Source: Physcia stellaris
Taxonomy: Eukaryota > Ascomycota > Lecanoromycetes > Caliciales > Physciaceae
Length of the DNA: 64,000 bases
Assembly (NCBI GenBank): GCA_018902385.1
Contig: JABSSW010000070.1
Location: 124,001 to 188,000, forward strand
Direction: 5' to 3'
The position numbers and the translations under genes are program-made. Below are positions 22,922-32,326 of the stretch, piece after piece (the first letter of the stretch is position 1; each line of letters opens with the position of its first letter). The notes below the pieces were generated by a model that saw nothing but the letters and a program-made list of their open reading frames with translations, did no database searches and was not told the DNA's origin.

Positions 22922-24655
22922 ATGCCTCCATCAACCCTCCCGATTCAACTGACTGGTGGTTCAAGAACCCTGCATCAAACTGTCATGCGAAGCCTACTTG
23001 CCGATCTCAGCAACATCGTTGAGGAGGCAAAGCCGCGCGCGACATTTGCATGCAGTGGATATATCGAGATATCAAGAAATCTCAATGATAAGGCGAGGGC
23101 TAGGCCCATCACGATTCGATGGGATCCAACGGCCGAGAGTGTACTTCATAAAATGACCTTACCCTTAACATTCGACAACCAGTTGTCATTAGTTCAAACC
23201 CTGATGAACAGCTGCAAGCAGGAAGCAACTGGCCCAAATTTGGTCCTTGCCGATAAGGAAAACGCACATTCGACAGCTATGGCGCTCAGTCCATCATCCT
23301 TTTCAACAGATTTTTGTCCCTACAAATACGGCATCATCGACAAAATTGCTCAAATACTACTTGTTGGACAAGGTGGCGGGAAGGAGGGACCTCAGATTCC
23401 CCGGGTCCGTGCTGAGATCCAGAAATTGAATGTCAGCGACCAGATCGTTCTGCCTTGTGTCTTACGCTGAAAAGGTGTAGGTCTATTCCAGCGAGTCGAC
23501 TGACTTGGGTATCATTTTTGAGCGAAGCACACCGACGCCTTTGCATCCAAACGCTAGGCTTATTGTTTGTCTCCCACTCCGACATACTGGTAGGCCTTCC
23601 TTTTATGAAATTAAGATGAAAGAGAATTGATGCGAAGTATTGTAGGTGGGGAGCTCGTGATCCGCTATATGGATCGTGAGATGACCTTCGATTGCAATTC
23701 CTACCTCAACAACCTTGGCTGCATCCAGTGGCTTGCATGCTATAGTGACTGCGAACAAGAGATGCTGCCAATCCTCTCTGGAAATCGAATGACATTGACG
23801 TACGATCTTGTTGTGGAGCCCAGCAGCCGACTGCCGAAGATCTCTCCACAGTATCTACCGGTTCATTGTTCGATCTCGCGATTACTTGAGCAACCAGGCT
23901 TTATGCCTAGCGGTGAGTTCAGACCCTACCTAGTCGAAGCAACTTGACTGATAGCCTTTCTAAATCTCTAGGTGGCATCCTTGGATTTTACTGCGCTCAT
24001 TCTTACGCTCACTTCTATGAAGGTTCTCGGCCAGTCAGTAGCCTTTTGAAAGGTGTCGACAAAGCGCTTTATGAAACTTTTCGCCATTTGAAGCTCAAAC
24101 CCGATATACGTGTTATACTTGACCCAGAGCAAATTTGCCATAACTACTCCGATGGGCCCCTTGATGAAGACCCTCCTGATGAATACGCCAACGATGAAGG
24201 TGGAGATCGGACGCCAGGCCGTACGTATAGACTCAGTGTCATTAACGATGAAGATATCGACGACATGCACGAGAGTTTGGTACCGTCTTTCGTCGTTTAC
24301 GGGAGACCCCAACCTCCAGTGCTAGCCATAGGGGATGATGCATACCATGATGAGGATGTAAGAGTCTCTCATATCCCTCTTGTGTATCACCGCTGACGAA
24401 TCTTCATTTAAGCACGTCAAGAGCGTGTGGGGTTACAAGATCGTAAGAGGGATCCGATGGCTTACAGAACCCAAGCACGATGAGCTGGCAGGCGTCTGGT
24501 TATCGGTAAGTCTGTCTGGCTTTCTTGGTGGCGCCTCCTGAACTCACTAAAAGTCACAGAATGATCATGTCTGGACATCCATGATGGAGCAACGGTCATG
24601 GTTGGCGTTGCTGGTCAAAATACCTCCTTACAACGCCAGATTTCATAGGGGCTAG
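22922..24655 (+). CDS. 2-oxoglutarate/Fe(II) dioxygenase-fold protein lacking iron ligands
   Basis: Six exons: 22922-23431, 23481-23589, 23646-23912, 23972-24357, 24413-24505 and 24560-24655; 486 residues. The layout matches a large fungal family related to prolyl 4-hydroxylases: AEIQKLNVYS (about 163-173), LIVCLPLRHTGGELVIR (197-213), WLACYSDCEQEM (235-246), SGNRMTLTYDL (251-261), GILGFYCAHSYAH, and a hydrophobic end LLVKIPPYNARF. In the family the first metal motif is H-x-D just before the CLP segment; here the aligned residues are Glu184 and Ser186. The distal histidine of CEHEV is Gln244. The 2-oxoglutarate-binding Arg254 remains. All introns are well formed and the frame is intact, so this looks like an expressed but non-catalytic relative rather than a decayed gene. 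Confidence 0.82.
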
Positions 24656-25319
24656 CAATCTCGTGAGTCCTGGAGGTAGAGCTGGGCCAATCCATCGTGC
24701 CAGGGATCCGGACGACGTCTCCGTCATGTTCTAGACAGGGCTAAGCGATTTCGACAAGGTGAAGAGTATCTGAGCGATCGACTCGGGAGGCTCACGATGG
24801 AACAAATTGCCTCTACTACTGTCACATAGCCCAAATGCAAAGTATGATTTCGAGAACGGCCGAGCCGTTTGTCTCAGTTAATCAGACCCCTGACTCGTTA
24901 GTCAAAAAGCCGTCATTTCTCGTCAGAAGCCCGAGCCCTACGACGCTTCGGCTACACGGCCCGAGACAACGAGCCGTGGGCAGACTCGTTTCTTATGCTA
25001 CGCAAGGCTCAAATACACGCCTACCTAAAGTGACGGGGCTGCAGCCCCCCAAGGTTTGCAATAGCTTTGAAAGAGGCGCACATCGGCGCAGATCGGATGG
25101 CGGGAACACCGTTGAGGCCACAGCCTGTCTTGACGTGCCGCTCTCTAATTCCAGGGCTCGAGCTGAATTAGTGACTGTGCAGTAAAGGATTCGGGGAATT
25201 CAGTCCATCTTCAGCCTCTCATGGACCCCTTCGGGCTATTTTCTCTTCTGCCATCACTTTCTTCATCGGCTTTCCTCCTTGCCCTTTAAAATGTCGTTGC
25301 GACCTAAATACTGACAACG
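24656..25319. other. Intergenic stretch
   Basis: No gene seen. 24850-25000 is rich in repeated GAGCCG/CGAGCC words and may be a very old repeat. No ends could be defined. Confidence 0.4.
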
Positions 25320-26130
25320 TGAATCAGTAATGTGTACCTGCACAGACAAACTGTAGGGAACCCATCGTTCTCCGGTACCTACAATATATTGTCGAACGGA
25401 TCTGGGAGGAATGGAGTCCAGCACACTGTGCAGCGTCGCGCTGACTTACCCAACGTGCCCTCATCATCAGACGAGCTTAGCATGCCTGTATGTATTAACG
25501 GTGACTCTTTGCGATCGTCTTATCTTGAGGCTGATATATCCTCGAAGCTGTCGCTGTCGGGGATTATGTCTACATCGACGGGGGAGAGGTATCCCAATTT
25601 ATGGATGCCGAGATCATCAGCAAGGGGAGTAAATTTGATAGTTTCTCTGATGGAACGTCCGGGAATGGTCTTTGTTCCCTCCATCCTCTTCCATGTTCTA
25701 CTTAGGAATCTGATCTCTTTGATAGTAAACCATACCTTGTGGATCGACATCAGTAAGTCCTGGATCTGTCCGGGCGCTCGACGAAGGGAGCGCTCCACAA
25801 CTCAACGACCGAGTACCGTGGCCGAGCTCTGACCATTTCGCATTTGGCGGAGGAGAAAACTATCTACACAACCCCTGGTATCCACCCGACATGTTACTGT
25901 TACAGTTCACCGCCGATGGAAAGGGGATGTATTAAATGCCAACTCCGATTTCACATTCTTCAATCTCGCTCGTACTACGGATGGATTAGGTGACGTCGTG
26001 GATAATTCCGACGGGGGGCTACACCAACGGCCATTCGTCCATAGCCAAGGACTATCAGATGGATAACATCGAGACTCCGAACATTGCTTCTTCCAACCTT
26101 ACATCCGGGGAGTGACATTTCGAGCTAAAT
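25320..26130 (+). pseudogene. Remnant of a kelch-repeat / galactose-oxidase-like membrane protein gene
   Basis: Fragments in different frames keep recognisable motifs of the fungal kelch family: GDYVYIDGGEVSQF near 25560-25601, then about 300 bp later ENYLHNPWYPPDMLLLQFTA followed by DGKG (near 25855-25925), then RTTDGLG near 25975-25994. Spacing and order agree with the family, in which these blocks belong to neighbouring kelch blades. The frame shifts between blocks and is interrupted by stops (for example after HPLPCST near 25705). No start, signal peptide or terminal transmembrane segment is found. Base composition is normal, so this is ordinary decay, not RIP. Boundaries are approximate. 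Confidence 0.6.
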
Positions 26131-27323
26131 ACAGAACGATAAGCCTGAGCCTGAGGTGTATGATGGGATTCGTTATGTGAAGAACAACATAATTTTTTTC
26201 AAGACTTGTTGAGGCGGGAAACAACAAGATCGTGGGCTGTAGCTTTATCTTGATTAGGGCACTAACGCTAAAGATACTTTGATCCTTGACACGCCACTTC
26301 CACGAACAGCACACTACGATGAAGAAACCCAGATGATGTAGAGTTCTGTCGTTCTAAACTATAACGCAGCGCTTCATAAGGCAGAGCCTCTTCAGGACTC
26401 TGTGACAGCAAAGTGGTGTAAGCGATGCGTGATACAGCGAGGACTGATGACCGCAGTTCTTGAATGATGGATTGACTATTTCGGCGAAGCTGTCTATCTC
26501 GTGTATGCTTTCGGGGTCTTCGAAAAAGGAAGCAGCACCATAGATTTCAGGTTTGCAGCACTCTGAAAGACTCGAAAAGGTTAAGTACGAGTAGGAGGGA
26601 AGACTCGGGATTCACTATTCGTTAGCAACTGGTGATGGTTTGTGGAATTTTCCTGGTATTGACTACTGGATATGACTCCCATTACACCGTTTACACTTGG
26701 CTAAATCGTGGAATTGCGGTTGCACGAAGGCATCTAAATCCCCGTATGTGACTTTCCATACGCAATTTTCCGCGGACCTACTACTATCTCTGAAAAGACC
26801 GATCTCATGGTCGAAGGCTCTCAGATTTTAGCTGCAGATCATGCCAATGATGCATTGCCCCCTTTGGGACTAGATAGATGAAATCTCGTATCATCATCTG
26901 CCCAAATCCCAACGATAAACAATCAAGCAGATCAATTGTGCTCGTCGGTGTAGCCATTGTCTTTCTTAGTTGCAACTTTCCAAAAGCAACATGTGGCTGG
27001 CCAAATCCGATGCATTCTATCAATGCCTTTGCTGTAGTCTCTGGACCAATCATTCAGCGTTATCGGGCCCCAGAGGTCGTGACGATCTCGGTATCCATCT
27101 GAATCCCTTCCTCAGCTGCCGGCAGACATCCATGAAGCGACAAAAGCGCTTACATTAAGTAAGCGTTACTGCAATTTGTCATGCAGCTCTCAAGCTATTC
27201 ACCGGTGGTTTCGTGTTGGAACGCTTACGAATTGTATTTCAAGTAGTCTATAAGGGCAAGAGAGATGCCATGTGAGCTCTTTAGAAGTTTAGATCCTGTA
27301 AAGCTTGCACCGATATAACAGAA
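26131..27323. other. Intergenic or further decayed gene sequence
   Basis: No intact gene. It may contain the rest of the kelch-type remnant, but I find no further blade motifs. Confidence 0.4.
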
Positions 27324-29214
27324 TGCCTCCCGTCTGTAGCTCCAAAGGACGGCTGCCTGATTGTCAAAAGACAGGAACCCAATGGAGATTCGTCAATATC
27401 GGCGGTCCGCAAGAGACCAAAAACGAAGAACTTCGACGCATGGTTCGGGTCAACGCAGCGCGTGCGCACTGGCGGCGCCAAGGGAAAAACCGGTCAAATA
27501 GGCAGCCAGCAGGTGATTCGGGCCACCAGAGAGAAAAGTCAAAAGCAAGCCTTGAGTTCACACAAAGGGACCATGATCCGATGACTGGAAGCCAGGTTGA
27601 GGGGATATTTTCAGGGTATGATATGGAGGAAGTTTCAGATGGTTTAGAGATCGTTAAGCTAGGAGAGTTTGGAAGCAAACGTTCTAGGTTCCTTCGTCAC
27701 AAGGGGTTCACCAAGATGGTGCATAGCCAAAATGTTACCATTGGCGACCAGAATGATTTACGGGGCTCGCTGCAAGCTAGCATTATTCCAAATCCAGTGA
27801 CTATTAATCACTCAACGGGCCGGTCTCCTAGACACGTCAGGTGTTTGCTCAGCGACTGTAAGTTACCCCTAAGATAGGCCTTTTTGCCCTCCATGAAACC
27901 CTAGCTAAGTACGTACCACTGACCCGTCGAACAGGGGGGTTTATTACTCAAAAGCTCAAGCTATCACCAACCCAAGACAGTTTTACAACAAAAGTCTGGA
28001 TTCCCCATGTCCTACAGAACCCACTGCTTTACCTCTCTACCTTGACATTTGCCACCTGCTATTTTAATGCAATGGATGACAACTACAAGGGGCCTACACC
28101 ATTGGGCTATAAAGGCGAGACAATCAAATGTGTCAATGCAAGTCTTCAATGCCCCAAAGCTGCGGTCTCGGATGTTACAATAGCAGCTGTAACGGCACTG
28201 GCGGCGACCGAGGTGCGTACTGCGCCTATCTGTGTCCCTCCGTTATGGGGTGTGGCTCAAGATTATATAGATTATCGATGGAAACCTGGACGGAATGCGC
28301 ATTCACATCAATGCCCTTCGGAAAATGGTGAAAATTCGAGGAGGCCTTCAATCGCTGGGACCTATTACGCAGTAAGTGGAGAAGTGGAACGCTACGGTAT
28401 ACCATGGGCTTATCTGAGACAGTCTAGATGTATTATGGTACAATTATAACCTGGCCTACCATGCCTTCGCTTTCACTCTAGGGCTAATTTTGGGCCAGGC
28501 AAGAAATGCTATACTGCTGTGTTATGGTTGAGTCGCCGCACGGTGACGTGGACTCAAGCTCTTTTTCCAGCTGTGGACCTAATGCTTCCGTCGTCCCTGA
28601 ATTCGACCTCCCACATCAGCTCTACCGCAGATTGGCTGCTATCTTTCGCGATATGCAGTATGTCACCAAGTTAAGCACAGTGCCTTCTGGAACATTCAGC
28701 GAGATGGACTACATGAGATCTTGTAAGATACGAGCGCAACTCCAACATCGCCTGCTGTCCCTCAGGCTTGACAAAGCGGCTTCAGAGATGAACGATTTGG
28801 ACTTCCACCTCGACATATGTCGTATCGCAGCTCTGATCTATATCCCGCGCGCCCTAGGGGCTTTCATGCCTCCTATAACCGTTTTACAAAGCCTAAAGTT
28901 ACAGCTTATGACGGCTTTCAAAGAAAAGGAAAAAAAGCCAAATAGGTGATACGGAGGGACGGCAACCTGGTATGTTAGTCTGGGCTCTATTTATGGGTGG
29001 TATCCTACCCCTAGATGAGGGCGAAGAAGAGTGGTTTGCTCAACGTATTGCCCAACGGATACAAAACACCGGCATCGCAAGTTGGGGGCAGATGGAAAAC
29101 TATCTCGAGAAAGTGTGCTGGAGAGGTTGGTTGCACACGCCGAGTTGCAAGAGATTGTGGAGCAGGATTGAGAGTATCAATAGAGAGCGCAGGGCTATTG
29201 GAGTACGAATATAA
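27324..29214 (+). pseudogene. Fungal transcription-factor-like protein gene, apparently broken
   Basis: The start MPPVCSSKGRLPDC, then WRFVNIGGPQETKNEELRRM and ARAHWRRQ, is characteristic of a fungal family with a DNA-binding-like N-terminus and a Fungal_trans_2-like C-terminus. Good exons are 27324-27857, 27935-28212, 28271-28371 and from 28423, with the blocks SDVTIAAVTALAATE, ALRKMVKIRGGLQSLG and LWYNYNLAYHAF. After about 28500 the frame changes without a usable intron; the later part continues as GPNASVVPEFDLPHQLYRRL to about 28946. A further one-base shift around the A7 run near 28930 leads into MLVWALFMGG, a typical late motif, ending at 29214. Either two disabling indels have occurred or the assembly has indel errors. 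Regulatory function is inferred from the family only. Confidence 0.6.
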
Positions 29215-29678
29215 ACGGATGTCGAGACGAGATGGATCCTGTACCAAGTCACCATTACCCCTTTCTAGAAAACGCATTTTGAATGTGGTATGTGTGAAGG
29301 TTTATTTCTGCTGCTCAGTCTACGTCACATTAAACATCATTTTTAGAATTGTACACATTTCATGAGAACGAGTGACTTGATGACAGATTCGTGCCATGGC
29401 CTGGCGTAGCAATGGTGTTTCTTACTCTCGAGCGAACTTTCTATTCAATTGCTTCTGGAGCGAGTGCATGTGAAAACTAGACTCACGTGACCAGGCTTGG
29501 AAGACCCTGAGAACGGAAGATGCAGCCCTACGGAGTACAGCTAGCGCAATCGCGTTTCATCGCGCTCCTTGCACGCTTTTCGCGATCCACTTCCAGCCCA
29601 ACAATTCCTTCCCCTAATTCTGCCTTCACCGACCAATTGAACACTGCATTGAACCTTCTATAACTTCAACCAAGCAAT
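29215..29678 (+). other. Intergenic, CHZ1 promoter side
   Basis: No gene. CHZ1 leader DNA with pyrimidine-rich stretches near 29570-29630. Confidence 0.5.
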
Positions 29679-30166
29679 ATGGCAGACCAGCAAGGGCTCG
29701 ATCCTAAAGTCCCGGGCCTTGAATCCACCGCCGCTCAATCCGGCCCAGTCTCCACAGTAGCCGAAGGGAAGGGCAAGGACAAGCAACCAATCCAGGATGT
29801 GAGCATGGGCGAGGAAGAGTCTGACGAAGACGAGGACGAGAGTGGAGCAGAAGGCGCAGTGCGTTCCCTCCAGCCCAATTCTCCACCTTGTTGCCATAGC
29901 TGATCCCTTTTACAGGAGCCAGAGCGTACGATCCATTGCCCATGCAAGTCTCCCAGAACGCAAGCTGACATTTACATCGTATTGTAGCCGAAGAAGACGA
30001 TGAGGATAACATGGAGGAAATCGACACCGACAATATCGTGGGCCGCCGCACGCGTGGGAAGTCAATCGACTTCACGAAAGCCAATCAAGCCGAGGATCTT
30101 CCCGAGTCAGACGATGAGGATGAGGATTTCGAGGGCGATGAGGATGAGGACGCCATGCAGGAGTAG
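29679..30166 (+). CDS. chz1: Histone H2A.Z chaperone Chz1
   Basis: Exons are 29679-29858, 29916-29925 (10 bases) and 29988-30166; 122 residues. Chz1 binds H2A.Z-H2B dimers in the nucleus and hands them to the SWR1 remodeler. The protein is mostly acidic and disordered: an acidic run at about 45-58 (MGEEESDEDEDESG), the CHZ motif NMEEIDTDNIVGRRTRGKSI (about 71-90) and a second acidic tail ending DEDEDAMQE. Size and motif order agree with fungal Chz1. The 10-base exon encodes E-P-E plus one base and is required to keep frame. Intact. Confidence 0.9.
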
Positions 30167-30739
30167 GGGGATGAGGCAAAATCTCGCATTCCGATACTCT
30201 TCGCCGGAGAGCTTGTCAATTGTGGTGGCTTGCGTTGAGGTAGGGTTATTGGGTGAGGAGGAAGCGCATCTTTATCAAGAAGGGTCATGGGAAACCAAAA
30301 GCATATCCATCATGTATGATACGTGGACGATGGTCTAGAGTAGACGCGGAGACGGACCTTACATATTACTCGTGAGGCCAAAATATTCATCAATCATATG
30401 AGTAGACCTTTGAGAGTCCATATATTCCTCAAACAAGTGAAATAAGAGTGAAACCCAGACTGAGAAAGCGCCCTTGCAATTTCAAAGAATCACCGTCGAC
30501 GACAGCGCTACGAGGACCCCCTCCGGATTTTTCCACCAATCCGCAAAACTCTTCAACACTGTTCTTCCGTATATTCAGGCCACCTATGAACATCAGAACT
30601 CCCACATTCCCAGCTCAACATGCCACAATGACCCAAATCTCAAACCCACATCACCATCACAGCTCATCTCCCCTCTCCACCCCTCACTGAAAGCACCAAC
30701 GCATCAAGCACCCACCACATCCCCCCAACAATCCCCACC
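30167..30739 (+). other. Intergenic, BET1 promoter side
   Basis: No gene. The stretch 30590-30740 is very C/T/A-rich (few G), typical of a fungal core promoter. Confidence 0.5.
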
Positions 30740-31828
30740 ATGTCCTCAAAGTACCCCCCTCCCCTTTCTTCCAACAACCTTCCCACCCCCAAAAACCCCC
30801 ATCGCTAACCTCCTCTCCCCCCAATAGTCGATTCAACCCCCCTCCTCCTCCCTCCACCAACGCGACGCCCGCTCCACCCTCTTCGACTCCTACGACCGCA
30901 CCCGCCCATCCAGCCACTCGCCCGCCGGGCGCCAGGGCTATTCGTATAACGCTGCTGGGGCCGGTAATGGATACCCTGGAAGTAGTAGTGGGAGCGCAGG
31001 GGGAGGAGGGGGAGGGGGGTTTAGGCCTGCGACGCCGAATAAGAAGTGAGTTGTTTTTATATGATTGTTTGGTGGGGGGGGGGAGGGGGGTGTGGGTGAG
31101 CGAGGAGGGATGAGGGGGGCTGCGCTGGGGGCGGATGGTGTTGGAGATTGGGAGAGGGGGAAGGGGGTTAGCTACGGGGTTACTATGGACGAGTTGGGTC
31201 GAGGAAGAAGACGAGGTAGCTACATGGAAAGAGGAGGCGCATCGGACACTTCCCCCCGTTCATCGCGCTTCGACACCTAACCCACCCAAGACAAACATCC
31301 CAGCTGCCCCTCCAATCCATCCTGCAAGAAAAGCACAGCTAACAACCTCCTCACGGGAACAGGGGCCAATACTCCGACGCCGTCCTCTCCGAGCTCGAAA
31401 ACCAGAACGAAGCACAGATAGAGGGCATGAGCGCCAAAGTCAAAATGCTGAAGGATGTACGTCCTCCTTTCCCCCCCTCCTCCCCTTCCCCTTCCCCTCC
31501 TCCCCTTCCCCTTCCCCTCCTCCCCTTCCCCCCCCCCTTCCCCTCCCTCTCCTGATCCCCCTCTCCCCCTTCCCCTCCCTTCCCCCCTCATCCCACCCCC
31601 GGCATGCTAAAGTCAAACAAGATAACATCCGCCATCGGCGTCGAAATCCGCGACACCTCCCAGCTGGCGGAGAGCATGAACGAATCCTTCGACAGCACGC
31701 AGCGGCGGCTGAAAGGCACCATGGGCCGGATGCTGCGCATGGCGGAGCGTAGCGGGGTCGGGTGGAAGGTGTGGGTGCTTTTTTTCGTGGCGGTTTGGGG
31801 CGTTTTTGGGTGGGTTTGGTTATTTTGA
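30740..31828 (+). CDS. bet1: Bet1, ER-Golgi Qc-SNARE, with a frame problem at the start
   Basis: Exons are 30740-30750 (ATG TCC TCA AA), 30828-31045, 31363-31456 and 31622-31828. Bet1 is a tail-anchored SNARE for ER-Golgi fusion, in the same pathway as Ypt1 in this window. Visible parts are SLHQRDARSTLFDSYDRTR, a Gly/Ser-rich linker, PNKKGQYSDAVLSELE, the SNARE helix through EGMSAKVKMLKDITSAIG to RLKGTMGRMLRMAE, and a C-terminal membrane anchor (VWVLFFVAVWGVFGWVWLF). Joining exon 1 to exon 2 leaves the frame one base off. Adding one C in the C6 run at about 30836-30841 would restore MSSNRFNPP...SLHQRD, so a sequencing error or real frame shift is likely. Introns 2 (317 bp) and 3 (165 bp) are unusually long and low-complexity. 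Confidence 0.88.
31071..31170 (+). repeat. G-rich tract in BET1 intron 2
   Basis: Many runs of three or more G on the coding strand (for example GGGGGGGGGGAGGGGGG at about 31074-31090). Could form G-quadruplexes in DNA or pre-mRNA. Confidence 0.8.
31461..31605 (+). repeat. C/T-rich tandem tract in BET1 intron 3
   Basis: Pure pyrimidine except for rare bases. Part of it repeats a 20-base unit (CTCCTCCCCTTCCCCTTCCC) about 2.7 times. It is complementary in kind to the purine/G-rich tract in intron 2. Confidence 0.85.
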
Positions 31829-32326
31829 TTGGTACGCGCAGGAGGGGGAAAGGGAAGAGTACGTGTTGCTCTAGAGTCCGAGATATTCGAAACGGAACGA
31901 GATCGAAAGAAATGCATGCGAGGAGTTTGAGGCGCCTGAAGCGGGGAATATGTAGAAGGGGTTTATAACATCGCTTGGCTCCCTCAGCAGAGAGCGGGAA
32001 TCTATGTAAGGTAGTAACCCTCCTCCGCGGGAAGGAAAATAGCTTTGCATCACACAAGAGAAGGAAGAAGAGAATAAATATCCATAATATCGATACCATC
32101 CCAGCATTGGCATGCACAGCGCGAAAAGCCTCCCAAGGTATCATATCAACAGATTCTTTTTCCCATCCCATCCCATCTCTGAGACGCCCCATCGCCAGGT
32201 TCTACTGTAGTCATATCCCGTATCCCTAATCGTAAATGCCATCGTCCCAGCCGTCGTCCCATGAAAAGTGTCGTTTCCGCGTATCTTCCTAGAATGTACC
32301 GTAATTGCAAGAACCGGGTCGTTCGT
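31829..32326. other. Space between convergent BET1 and HSF1
   Basis: Shared 3' region; no gene seen. Confidence 0.5.

Noticed and set aside
24835-25185. 116-codon frame and GAGCCG-rich words suggesting an old repeat
   Set aside because: No paired ends or target duplication could be found.
31277-31752. Long Pro/Gly/Arg-rich frames on both strands across BET1 introns
   Set aside because: Translations of the low-complexity C/T and G/A tracts; BET1 explains the coding part.
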